Below, piece by piece: positions 36,885 through 45,454 of a DNA stretch of 46,286 nt; within the stretch, counting starts at the first letter, position 1, and every line of letters begins with the position of its first letter. Below the pieces are notes generated by a model. That model worked only from the letters and a program-made list of their open reading frames with translations. It was not told the origin of the DNA and searched no databases. This DNA comes from a virus, in IMG/VR virus record IMGVR_UViG_3300032284_000725, positions 1 through 46,286 of that record, one strand, 5' to 3'. The position numbers were made by a program, and so were the translations under genes.

Positions 36885-39800
36885 ACAAATAAGCCAACAT
36901 TACTGCTGCTTAGTCTGGTTACCTTATACCAACTACCACGCAATGGTGTTACAGTACCTGCGCTTGAGGTAATCTGCAATCTAAAGTTAGTAGCACTGGC
37001 ATTTTCCAACATTACCTTAATCCTTGCATGATGTACTACCGCTGTAGTTAATGTCTGTGTTACAGGCATAGCTACTGCTGCCGCAGTATTATTTGTAACA
37101 GCACCTTCAGTTGTACCTAAACCTGAACTAATGCCAGCAATATTACTTTGATAGTAATAGGCATTTAGATTTGTTACAACAGCCTGGCTAGTCAATGTGT
37201 ATGTTACTGTACCGGCTGTATTTTTTAAGTAATAGATATCAAATTCTATATCATATACACCACTAGCAACTAGGGGTATTGAACTAGTACTGCCAAAGTA
37301 ATCTGCTATGCTACTGCCAATTGGTGATGCATTAGCAGTTAATCTAAAATATTGTTCATTAGGTATAGCACCTCTACCGTTGGTTAGGTTGCTGGTTGCA
37401 TACCAAATTGAGCCATCGTATTCGACTGTTCCTGCTACTGTGCTAGATAATAAAGTGCCACCTGCAACTTTTAATGGTGCAACACTGGTTGTTTGTTGTA
37501 AAGATAAATTACCACTGATGCCAACACCACCTGCAACCACTACTGCACCTGAGCTAATGCCCGTTGAAATAGTTGATGCGTTTGCGTAAACCTGACCTGT
37601 TACCACTAATGATGTTTGATCACCTAGTCTAGTTACATTTGTTTGGCTTGCTGTCTGTAATGTCCCTGTTAATGTTGTGCTGCTGCTAGCACCAATGCTT
37701 GTGACGCCACCCAATGTAGTAATATTAGGTTGACTTGCTGTTTGTGTAAGACCATATATGTTTGTTGCATTTAGATTATTAACAAAAGCATTACTCCAGA
37801 ATAAACTAGTACTGCCTATGTTTGCACTTAGATTTGCACTTGGTGTTATTGCACCATATGCTGTAAGAGCACCGGTAACTATAGGATCGTATATAACATT
37901 TGGATCTGTTACTGCTACCTGACCTGCTTGTGGTTCTGCAATATTACTGAATAGATACCATTTTCCATCAGAATCGTTGCGAACAAATCCTGTATGGGCA
38001 TAAGCATTAGCTGGTCCACCAACAAAATGACTGTAAAAGCCAATATCATAGTTATAAGGATATACGTTACCAGTAGCAAGATATAATAAAGGATCTTGCA
38101 CAGTTAAAATTGTAGAAGTTGTGCCTATTAGATTTGCTACATATAGATTGCCACCAATTCTTACGTCACCTGCAATACCAACACCACCTGCAACAACCAA
38201 TGCGCCAGTAGTACTGCTAGTAGATACGGTAGTAGCATTAGCAAAAATTGTATTAGTAACACTTAGCTGTGTTAATGTGCCTAAGCTAGTAACATTAGGC
38301 TGACTTGATGTTTGTAAAGTACCATACTGATTTGTAGCATATAAATTAGTTGTATATACAGTATTCCACCATTGACTAGAAACACCACCTAAGTTAACAC
38401 TAGAATTACTGCTAGGTACAAGTGCTGATCCTAAACTAATTGATGTATTATTTAATGTGTACAATAAACTCTGTGGTGTAACTGCTATGTTGCTTAAAGT
38501 ACCTGTTTGTGTCTGTGCATTGCTGGCTAACTGTACAATACCAGATGTTGTAGTGGTAGCAATTTTTTGGCTTAATGTGTATGGTGTAACTGCTTTATAT
38601 AATGTTGGGCTTGGACTTGCAGTAGTAGTTTCAGCAGCACTTGCTGTTTGTATAATACCAATCTGTGTTTCTGTTGCAATTCTGCTACTTAGACCTGCAG
38701 GTGTAATTGCTGTAGTTAAATCTGTGCCTGTAATTGTTTCAGCTACTGTTGCTAATCTAACTATACCACCAGTTGTAGAGCTAGCTGTTCTACTGTTAAG
38801 ACCTGCTGGTGTAATTGCAATATTTCCTAATGTACCTGCTTGAGTTTCTGAGCTAGTAGCAAGTCTTACTATACCCGCTGCTGATGTAGTTGCAGAAATA
38901 ATATCTAAACCAGAAGATAATACATAGCTTAATGCTGCAGGTGTAATTGCTTTGGTATTGTCTGTACCTACACCAGCTTCATAACTAGTTGCGATCTGTA
39001 TCTTTCCGGGAGTTGACACTGAAGATTGTACAACAGTCCATATACTACCGTCTGCACTAACAGTTACATCACCTTTACTACCAGTACTTGCGGTTGCTAT
39101 TGCACTTAATCCCAAGTTACTTCTTGCAGCTGATGCCGTAGTTGCGCCTGTACCACCACTAGCTACAGCTAACGGTGTTGTTAAAATTATACTAGCAGAT
39201 GCCGCATCAACAGTTAAAACTTTAGTCTGTGTGCCTGCGGTGTTCACCCAAAATTCTGTTGTGCCATTTAGGTCGGAATTTGTTATCTTAGCAACAGGTG
39301 AGGCTGTTGTTAATTTTAGTGTAGAATTAACATCAAACTCATTGGCTTGAAACGTATAATTTAATACTGTGCTTTGATCGTTTCTTAAAAATACGCTAGA
39401 ACTTAAACCATTTAATGACGCCGCACTGGCTGCATTGCCTGTTATCTGTGCATTAGGTACAACATTAGTACTTACTAGATTTATACCAGGCTGAATTACT
39501 GAGAATCCTGATATTGTTGTTGCAGGTGTAAATGTAACATCTGATATAATAGCTACTACTGTATCGTTGGCATAGAATTTTACAAGGTCGTGGTTAACCC
39601 CAACTGTATCTAATACAGTTTCTACTATTGCACCAGTAGTGCCATTAGCACTGCCATAAGTAGGTCCTATAGTTACCCAACCTGCTGTAGATGCGCTATA
39701 TACTTTTAACTGTAGATTAGTTGTATCAAACCATAAATCACCATTATTAGGATTAGTTGGGCTTGAATTAGCTGCGGTACTGCTTGCTATGTGTTTCCAT

Positions 39801-40048
39801 GCACTATTTACATAGACATTTAATACACTATTGAAACTATCGTACCATAGTTGACCTTCGAGCGGTTTAAGGGGTGCGGTTGGATTACTAAAATTTTCTA
39901 GTAGTGTTACGAAATTTTCATTTAGAAAATTGCCATAACCAGCATAGTTTTTGCCTATTAAGGCAAGACTAGTTGATTGTGTATCTATTGTTCCATCTGT
40001 TACTATTGCTACCTGCGTACCAGAAGTATTGTTAATTTGATATGGCAT
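36881..40048 (-). CDS. tail fibre protein, paralogue A
   Basis: 1055 residues. The N-terminal ~190 (VAIVTDGTIDTQSTSLALIG, GNFLNENFVTLLENF, EGQLWYD, GDLWFDT, VKFYANDTVVAIIS) is shared with the genes at 40071 and 41868, so it is probably the virion-attachment part. The middle is a run of ~35-residue repeats (about residues 340-530) of the form SGIVRLAT...ETQTGT...AITPAGLSSR, as in side-tail-fibre proteins. Later repeats (TTLGTLTQLSVTN, VVAGGVGI(S/A)G) and a non-repetitive C-terminal domain (about residues 880-1055) follow; the latter is likely the receptor-binding or trimerisation tip. Translation start has GGTAGATCAA upstream, a weak ribosome site. Confidence 0.85.
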   Translation of the reverse strand: MPYQINNTSGTQVAIVTDGTIDTQSTSLALIGKNYAGYGNFLNENFVTLLENFSNPTAPLKPLEGQLWYDSFNSVLNVYVNSAWKHIASSTAANSSPTNPNNGDLWFDTTNLQLKVYSASTAGWVTIGPTYGSANGTTGAIVETVLDTVGVNHDLVKFYANDTVVAIISDVTFTPATTISGFSVIQPGINLVSTNVVPNAQITGNAASAASLNGLSSSVFLRNDQSTVLNYTFQANEFDVNSTLKLTTASPVAKITNSDLNGTTEFWVNTAGTQTKVLTVDAASASIILTTPLAVASGGTGATTASAARSNLGLSAIATASTGSKGDVTVSADGSIWTVVQSSVSTPGKIQIATSYEAGVGTDNTKAITPAALSYVLSSGLDIISATTSAAGIVRLATSSETQAGTLGNIAITPAGLNSRTASSTTGGIVRLATVAETITGTDLTTAITPAGLSSRIATETQIGIIQTASAAETTTASPSPTLYKAVTPYTLSQKIATTTTSGIVQLASNAQTQTGTLSNIAVTPQSLLYTLNNTSISLGSALVPSSNSSVNLGGVSSQWWNTVYTTNLYATNQYGTLQTSSQPNVTSLGTLTQLSVTNTIFANATTVSTSSTTGALVVAGGVGIAGDVRIGGNLYVANLIGTTSTILTVQDPLLYLATGNVYPYNYDIGFYSHFVGGPANAYAHTGFVRNDSDGKWYLFSNIAEPQAGQVAVTDPNVIYDPIVTGALTAYGAITPSANLSANIGSTSLFWSNAFVNNLNATNIYGLTQTASQPNITTLGGVTSIGASSSTTLTGTLQTASQTNVTRLGDQTSLVVTGQVYANASTISTGISSGAVVVAGGVGISGNLSLQQTTSVAPLKVAGGTLLSSTVAGTVEYDGSIWYATSNLTNGRGAIPNEQYFRLTANASPIGSSIADYFGSTSSIPLVASGVYDIEFDIYYLKNTAGTVTYTLTSQAVVTNLNAYYYQSNIAGISSGLGTTEGAVTNNTAAAVAMPVTQTLTTAVVHHARIKVMLENASATNFRLQITSSAGTVTPLRGSWYKVTRLSSSNVGLFV

Positions 40049-40070
40049 TTGATCTACCTAATAAGTACTT

Positions 40071-41840
40071 TTATTTTAATTCGTTCCAAGATTTAATAAT
40101 ACAGTTAGTGCCTGTTACTGCTACTCCTGAACTATTTCTTGGTATAATTTGATAGTATTGTCCCACTGGTACAACAAAACTAACAGCAACTTCAATAGAA
40201 GTAGCATTTGCACTACCGTTATCACGAGAAAATGCTACCTCGGTAGTAGGTGGATTAGTTATACCCACATAGCCTGATAAATTCGATCCATAAGCTGAGG
40301 CACTAAACGCAACATGTACATATACGGTTATAGGCAAAGTACCTGAATTTGTATAAACAGTACTATGGTTTCTTGATGCTTGTACGTTTGCCCATGTCTG
40401 TGTTGCTAAATTAGGATTACCAAACTGGATAATAGCACTTCTTACGAAACTTGTTGTTGCTACTTGAGTATTACTTGTATTAACATTAGCTGTTGGCGCA
40501 ATTGGTGCACCTACTACTGTGCTAACACCTGTAATCATTGACAAGCTGTTTGCGTTTTGTAAACCAATATCACCTAAACCTAGATTGTTTCTAGCTGCTG
40601 TTGATGTTACGGCACCTGTACCACCTTGTACAATGGTTAATGCAGTAGTTAAGCCAGTAATCTGTGTAATGTCATTGTTAATACCTGATCCTGCTGCACC
40701 TAAATTATTTCTTGCTGAAATTGGATCTGCGCCACCAGTACCGCCATATGCTACCGCTAAAGATTGGATACCTGATATAATACCACCTTGGATATTTGCA
40801 TAGGCAATGTTTGCCACTTTTATTGTTGCAATACCAACAATACTTAGATTATCAGAATTTATTAATGCAAGATTACCTAAACCTAGATTAGTAACTGCCT
40901 GAGCTGCCGTTGTTGCACCAGTACCACCGCTTGTAATACCTAATGGTACCGCAAAACTGACGTTACCCGATGTACCACTTAGACTTAATGCTTTAGTGGT
41001 TCCACCAACTGGCAGTTTTACTAAGAAGTCTAGGTTATTACCAGTTGTTGTGCCTGTAAATTGTGTTGCCGCACCACTTGTAGCCACGGTTAAATCATTA
41101 TTAATTTTTAATTGATTAACTGTCACTGTATGTGTAGATGTTGCATCTGCGTCGCTTCTTAAGAAATTACTCTGTGTAAATCCATTTAGCGTTAGTGCTA
41201 CGTTTGAATCACCTGTATACCTTGCACCAGTAATACCACCCGCACCACTGCTTATTAAGTTAAGTCCAGGTGTAATTTTACTAAAACCACTGATAGTGTA
41301 GCTAGAACCTGGTGTAAATACAGCATCTTTGCTTATAATAGCAATAACTGTACTACCCACATAGAATTTAATTACATCGTGAGCGGTGCCGTTTGTATCT
41401 ACAATACTTTCAACGGCTGGACCGGTAGTACCACTAGTAGATGAAGTTTTAACTGGGCCTACTACTACCCAACCATTTGTTGGGCCACTATATACTTTTA
41501 ATTGTCCTACATTTAAATCCCACCAAACGTCACCTATTTGTGGATTTGCTGGTGTACTTGCTGTACTATTACTACCACTTACTGGTTTCCAGGATGTACC
41601 ATTATAAATTTTTAAAGATTGGTTTTTAGTATCATACCATAATTGCCCAGTAACTGGTGCTGATGGTGAGCTACCATTGCTAAAGTTCTCTAATAGCTTA
41701 ACATAGTTTTCATTTAGAAAAATACCATAGCCTGTATAGTTTTTTCCTATTAGTGTTAAACTAGTTGCAGAACTATTAACGGTACCATCTGCTATAGTGG
41801 CTAATGTTGATCCTGCTGTTGTAGTTACTGTATATGACAT
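40071..41840 (-). CDS. tail fibre protein, paralogue B
   Basis: 589 residues. It shares the N-terminal ~190-residue domain (TLATIADGTVNSSATSLTLIGKNY, GIFLNENYVKLLENF, TGQLWYDT, GDVWWD, VGPV, VIAIISKDAVFTPG) with paralogues A and C. Gly/Thr-rich (TSGGTGATTA, GGTGGADPISARNNLGA) repeats form the shaft; residues about 455-589 are a compact strand-rich tip (VYVHVAFSASAYGSNLSG and SWNELK). The upstream base sequence AACAGGTAATAGAC is a weak ribosome site. Follows paralogue C by 27 bases, so the set is probably one late operon. Confidence 0.85.
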   Translation of the reverse strand: MSYTVTTTAGSTLATIADGTVNSSATSLTLIGKNYTGYGIFLNENYVKLLENFSNGSSPSAPVTGQLWYDTKNQSLKIYNGTSWKPVSGSNSTASTPANPQIGDVWWDLNVGQLKVYSGPTNGWVVVGPVKTSSTSGTTGPAVESIVDTNGTAHDVIKFYVGSTVIAIISKDAVFTPGSSYTISGFSKITPGLNLISSGAGGITGARYTGDSNVALTLNGFTQSNFLRSDADATSTHTVTVNQLKINNDLTVATSGAATQFTGTTTGNNLDFLVKLPVGGTTKALSLSGTSGNVSFAVPLGITSGGTGATTAAQAVTNLGLGNLALINSDNLSIVGIATIKVANIAYANIQGGIISGIQSLAVAYGGTGGADPISARNNLGAAGSGINNDITQITGLTTALTIVQGGTGAVTSTAARNNLGLGDIGLQNANSLSMITGVSTVVGAPIAPTANVNTSNTQVATTSFVRSAIIQFGNPNLATQTWANVQASRNHSTVYTNSGTLPITVYVHVAFSASAYGSNLSGYVGITNPPTTEVAFSRDNGSANATSIEVAVSFVVPVGQYYQIIPRNSSGVAVTGTNCIIKSWNELK

Positions 41841-41867
41841 GTCTATTACCTGTTAAAATTTATATTA

Positions 41868-43865
41868 TTATGCTTCGCGTTGGAACCAAAAGTCTCCATC
41901 TATAGATCCAACATCATTAATGCCTGGATTAGGTGCATCTGTGCTTACAAATTTAGCACTACCATCCCAACGTTTTGCGGCTAATCTAACATAAGCTGTT
42001 GTAGCTACTGATGTGCTGTTGTCCGTTTGTAATTGTGTTACAGCAGTAGCACCATTTCTTAATATTACGCCACTACTAGTTGCTGTCAATACATTTATAC
42101 CATCTATAGCTAGGTTAGCAGAGCCAGAACCACTATCTAATATTTCCATCTTACTATTACCCTGTTGGATAATATTTGTAGTAAACGCATTTAGGTTTGC
42201 AACAACCTCATTTACTGCATTTTGTACAAACTGTGTAGTAGCAATAGAAGTATTGGCTGTTGTTAAAGGCATCGTAATAGATTGAGGGACGCCAGTTAAT
42301 GATGGACTAGCAATGTTTGCTTTTAAATTAAGACCGTCAAGTAAACTACCAGTGATACCATCTACATAACCCTTCATTGTTAAATTAGCAGAACTAACAA
42401 ACGCTGTCGTTGCTAATTGTGTTGAGTTTGTTCCAGCTGGTGCTGTTGGTGCAACTGGTGTACCTGTTAAAGCTGCGTTGTTAATTGGTGCATATTTGCC
42501 ATCTACATAGCTGGCCAATGTTACATTAGCAGTGGCTACAAAAGCTGTTGTAGCAATACTTGTATCATTATCACCGGCATCTGGTGTAGGTGCTGTAGGT
42601 GTACCTGTAAGAGCTGGACTTGCTAATGGTGCCTTTAATGCGCTTACGCTGTCTACATAAGCCTTCATTCCAACATTTGCTGTTGTAACAAATGCTGTAG
42701 TAGCAATACTTGTATCATTATCACCGGCAGCTGGTGTAGGTGCTGTAGGTGTACCTGTAAGAGCTGGACTTGCTAATGGTGCCTTTAGTGCTATCTGGCC
42801 ATCTACATAAGATTTTAAAGTTACGTTAGCAGTATATACAAATGCCGTTGTTGCTAGCTGTGTTGTATTTGTGCCCGGCGCGGCTGTTGTTGCTGTTGGT
42901 ACGCCTAATAAATTAGTGTTAGTAAACTTGTTGTCAACATAGTTTTTAGTAGCAACACCTTGTAGGGTTGAAGGATCATTTGATACTTCAATAGCACCAG
43001 TTGATCCATTAATCGTTATGTATTTGCTATTAACATACATACCAATTATCTGTGAATTATTATTATTTGTAATATATGCGTTATGGCTTGCGTCAACACT
43101 AAGTGTTAAATCACCACTTGTACCAATGGCAATACCATTATTATTAACGATACTTAATGTGCCAGTGCCACTGTTATTGCCAGTAGTTTTAAAGAATTGA
43201 CTGCTGCTATAACCATTTAGGTAACTAGCATTGTTTGCTGTTGCCCATAGTGTGCCATTACCTACACTTGTATTGGCATTTAATCCTGGACTAACGATTG
43301 AAAAACCAGTTAATGTTGGTAGTGGAGTAAATGCAGTGTCTTTGCTAATTATTTCAATTCTTACATTGTCTAAATATAAAGAAACAACATCATGACTGTT
43401 GCTTAGTGTATCTGTAATCTGTTCATAGATTGCACCACTCTTCTTACCTTTAGGACTTCCTGGACCAATTAGTATCCAAGTTGATCCGTTGCCGGCATAT
43501 AACTGTTCGTTAATGGTATCCCACCATAGATCACCAGGTACCTGACTGCTAGGAGCAGTACTTTGTGCTGTTGCACCATTAACTGGTTTCCATGTGTTAG
43601 CATCTGCACGTACTAATAATTTTTTATTTGTTAGATCAAAATATAATTGACCTGGAATAGGATTGACAGGAGGCCCATCTGTGCCTGGTGTTGTGTTGGT
43701 ATTAGCAAAATTCTCTAATAGATGTACCAAATTATCGGTCATTACTTGACCATAATTAGGATAATTACGTCCAACTAGACTTAGGCTAGTAGCCGATGTA
43801 TTAAGTGTACCGTCTGCTATCGTTCCTAGTAAGACGCCTGCGGTTGTTGTTATATTATAAGCCAT
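41868..43865 (-). CDS. tail fibre protein, paralogue C
   Basis: 665 residues. It shares the N-terminal domain with A and B (LLGTIADGTLNTSATSLSLVGRNY, VHLLENFAN, GQLYFDLT, GDLWWDT, VEIISKDTAFTP forms). The shaft has about four ~50-residue repeats of the form LKAPLASPALTGTPTAPTP then AGDNDTSIATTAFV and a YVD turn, typical of side-tail-fibre shafts. Two of the repeats are nearly identical at DNA level. The tip is short (DAPNPGINDVGSIDGDFWFQREA), a Trp/Phe ending common in fibre collars. The start has AGGAGCAGAA upstream, the strongest ribosome site of the three. Confidence 0.85.
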   Translation of the reverse strand: MAYNITTTAGVLLGTIADGTLNTSATSLSLVGRNYPNYGQVMTDNLVHLLENFANTNTTPGTDGPPVNPIPGQLYFDLTNKKLLVRADANTWKPVNGATAQSTAPSSQVPGDLWWDTINEQLYAGNGSTWILIGPGSPKGKKSGAIYEQITDTLSNSHDVVSLYLDNVRIEIISKDTAFTPLPTLTGFSIVSPGLNANTSVGNGTLWATANNASYLNGYSSSQFFKTTGNNSGTGTLSIVNNNGIAIGTSGDLTLSVDASHNAYITNNNNSQIIGMYVNSKYITINGSTGAIEVSNDPSTLQGVATKNYVDNKFTNTNLLGVPTATTAAPGTNTTQLATTAFVYTANVTLKSYVDGQIALKAPLASPALTGTPTAPTPAAGDNDTSIATTAFVTTANVGMKAYVDSVSALKAPLASPALTGTPTAPTPDAGDNDTSIATTAFVATANVTLASYVDGKYAPINNAALTGTPVAPTAPAGTNSTQLATTAFVSSANLTMKGYVDGITGSLLDGLNLKANIASPSLTGVPQSITMPLTTANTSIATTQFVQNAVNEVVANLNAFTTNIIQQGNSKMEILDSGSGSANLAIDGINVLTATSSGVILRNGATAVTQLQTDNSTSVATTAYVRLAAKRWDGSAKFVSTDAPNPGINDVGSIDGDFWFQREA
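42550..42787 (-). repeat. 150-bp-spaced direct repeat in fibre shaft
   Basis: Bases 42550-42637 recur at 42700-42787, with one mismatch I could find (GGCAT/GGCAG). The period of 150 bases equals 50 residues, the shaft repeat. It indicates a recent in-frame duplication; copy number could change by slippage or recombination. Confidence 0.8.
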
Positions 43866-43886
43866 TTCTGCTCCTAGTTCCTATTT

Positions 43887-44498
43887 TTATGACACACTAG
43901 ACAATGAAGTTAATGTCTGTATGCGCACCGTATAATCTATCTGTATTAACCTATTCAATGATTTTTGCACGGGACTAAAAATCACGTGGGTTAAAAGTTT
44001 TCCTTGTCCTAACCCTGCTGCTGTATAACCCTTAAGACCAAGTTCGTCAAACACGAACTGACCATTAAGGTCTTGACTATTATCGAAAGCCGCTTGTCCT
44101 TGTGGCTCGCCGTAATCTAACAGGCAACTTACAAGTATATCGCTATAAACTTGACCGGGCACATGGCCAACCGTCATTTTGTTACGTAAAGGATCTGTAT
44201 TTGCTGCATTAGTATCATCAACAATTTTGTAATATTGCGGACTGTACAAGTCAGCATTCTGTACATTGGTATTGGTTGGTAGGTATGTAATAACACCTGT
44301 TGGATCAACTGTAGTACCGCCGTTACCAAAGTGCATCTCTGATATAAAGTTTGTGCTCTTATTGCACAAACTATAGGCAATAGCTTCACTAAGATTTTCA
44401 TAGTGAATGGCATTGCTTTTATCTACAAAAACCTCTTGGGTTTCTGGATCGTAAATTTTAAGAAATCCTGTTATCTTAAGATTAGACATTGTTATCAT
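43887..44498 (-). CDS. tail/baseplate-associated protein
   Basis: 203 residues from an ATG (MITMSNLK) at 44498, chosen because AGAGGG lies 6 bases upstream; a longer frame has no such site. LKITGFLKIYDPETQEVFVDKSNAIHYENLSEAIAYSLCNKS is a distinctive start, and NFISEMHFGNGGTTVDPTG follows. The C-terminal part (FVFDELGLKGYTAAGLGQGKLLTHVIFSP) is strand-rich. It lies between the fibres and a coiled-coil protein, so a structural role at the baseplate is likely. Its N-terminus is paralogous with the small upstream gene. Confidence 0.7.
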   Translation of the reverse strand: MITMSNLKITGFLKIYDPETQEVFVDKSNAIHYENLSEAIAYSLCNKSTNFISEMHFGNGGTTVDPTGVITYLPTNTNVQNADLYSPQYYKIVDDTNAANTDPLRNKMTVGHVPGQVYSDILVSCLLDYGEPQGQAAFDNSQDLNGQFVFDELGLKGYTAAGLGQGKLLTHVIFSPVQKSLNRLIQIDYTVRIQTLTSLSSVS

Positions 44499-44499
44499 A

Positions 44500-44643
44500 T
44501 TATGCCCTCTCCTGAACAAACACCTGTGTAGTTTCAGGATCAAATATCTTAAGATGGCCTTCTACTAAAATACCCCCATATTCATTGGGATTCTTTTTAG
44601 GTGCCGTTTCCTGACTGTTGATTTCTTCCATTTTTTTGTCCAT
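44500..44643 (-). CDS. 47-residue paralogue of the next protein's N-terminus
   Basis: A short gene ending one base before the next start. The product MDKKMEEINSQETAPKKNPN ends with a segment GILVEGHLKIFDPETTQVFVQERA that matches ITGFLKIYDPETQEVFVDKS of the 43887 gene. It could be a duplicated fragment or a truncated domain kept for assembly. A late-type motif lies 5 bases upstream of the ATG. Confidence 0.6.
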   Translation of the reverse strand: MDKKMEEINSQETAPKKNPNEYGGILVEGHLKIFDPETTQVFVQERA

Positions 44644-44648
44644 ATCTT

Positions 44649-44656
44649 TATTTATT
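44649..44656 (-). promoter_or_regulatory. candidate late-type promoter AATAAATA
   Basis: On the minus strand the bases read AATAAATA, matching NATAAATA. It would drive the 44500 gene and perhaps the fibre genes. Its distance to the ATG (5 bases) would make the message nearly leaderless. Confidence 0.4.
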
Positions 44657-44681
44657 CGATTAATCAATTGTAATTATGCCC

Positions 44682-45452
44682 TTATGTCCAGGTTTTATCA
44701 CGTGCCACCCTTATCCAACTGTTGGTAGCCACGCATATATAGACCCAATCTGTATCATATCTTATATCATAAGTATTGCCTGCATCTGTTGGATGTGCGG
44801 GCAACGAGCCGTTAGCAAATGTTGGAAATTGACCAGCTAAAATGCCCACAGACGTTTGTAAACTTGATATATAACTTTGATTAGTAGCTATATTTGCTTC
44901 ATCACTGGCTAAAGATGCCTGTAAAACTGCTATGTTCCCGGTATTATCTGCAACAGATGATTGTAGTGCTTGTATATTAGCCTCGATAGCAACAGTATCC
45001 ATGCTTAGACTACCTTGTAATATAGCTATATTTGCTTCATCACTGGCTAAAGATGCCTGTAAAATGGCTATATTTGCTTCATCCGCTATTTGCTTGCCTG
45101 TTACTGTACCTAGATTTGTAATAGTATTGTTGAGTGTATTACTTAGGCTTGAAAGTTGCCCAGATTGGGTTGCGGCATTGCTGTATAAGGATGCTATATC
45201 TATCTGTGCCTGTGCAACGTTTACCTGTGTTATTGATAAATCGCTTTGTAGAGTAGAGACATTGGACTGTAAACTTAAAACATCAGACTTTGTACTAGAT
45301 ATGTCTGATAGAGTAGTTCCCAATACATAAGATTTAAGTATTGCTGCGTTAGCTCGTTTAGTTGCATAGGTAGAGCTGGTATCTACTACAGGTATAATAG
45401 TACCATCTGTAAACGCTGTTAAATTGCCCAATTGACTTATTTTAATTGTCAT
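44682..45452 (-). CDS. coiled-coil tail or fibre-associated protein
   Basis: 256 residues. The start (ISQLGNLTAFTDGTIIPVVDTSSTYATKRA) is a short strand domain, then residues about 50-210 form a long heptad coiled coil with internal repeats of ANIAILQASLASDE form, and a C-terminal Trp-containing domain (YDIRYDTDWVYICVATNSWIRVARDKTWT). This is the plan of a trimeric fibre segment or whisker. GAGGAATAGC precedes the ATG. It is 2 bases from the 45455 gene. Confidence 0.7.
   Translation of the reverse strand: MTIKISQLGNLTAFTDGTIIPVVDTSSTYATKRANAAILKSYVLGTTLSDISSTKSDVLSLQSNVSTLQSDLSITQVNVAQAQIDIASLYSNAATQSGQLSSLSNTLNNTITNLGTVTGKQIADEANIAILQASLASDEANIAILQGSLSMDTVAIEANIQALQSSVADNTGNIAVLQASLASDEANIATNQSYISSLQTSVGILAGQFPTFANGSLPAHPTDAGNTYDIRYDTDWVYICVATNSWIRVARDKTWT
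44887..45064 (-). repeat. 138-bp-spaced 40-base direct repeat in coiled coil
   Basis: The 40-base segments at 44887-44926 and 45025-45064 appear identical; a shorter third copy starts near 45067. The spacing of 138 bases (46 codons) keeps frame and gives the ANIAILQASLASDE repeats. Confidence 0.75.
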
Positions 45453-45454
45453 TG

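Noticed and set aside
38457-38843. 128-residue plus-strand frame opposite the fibre gene, rich in Val/Leu/Ala
   Set aside because: It mirrors the Ala/Thr/Gly repeats of the minus-strand fibre; the hydrophobic look is a shadow of repeat codons, not a membrane protein.
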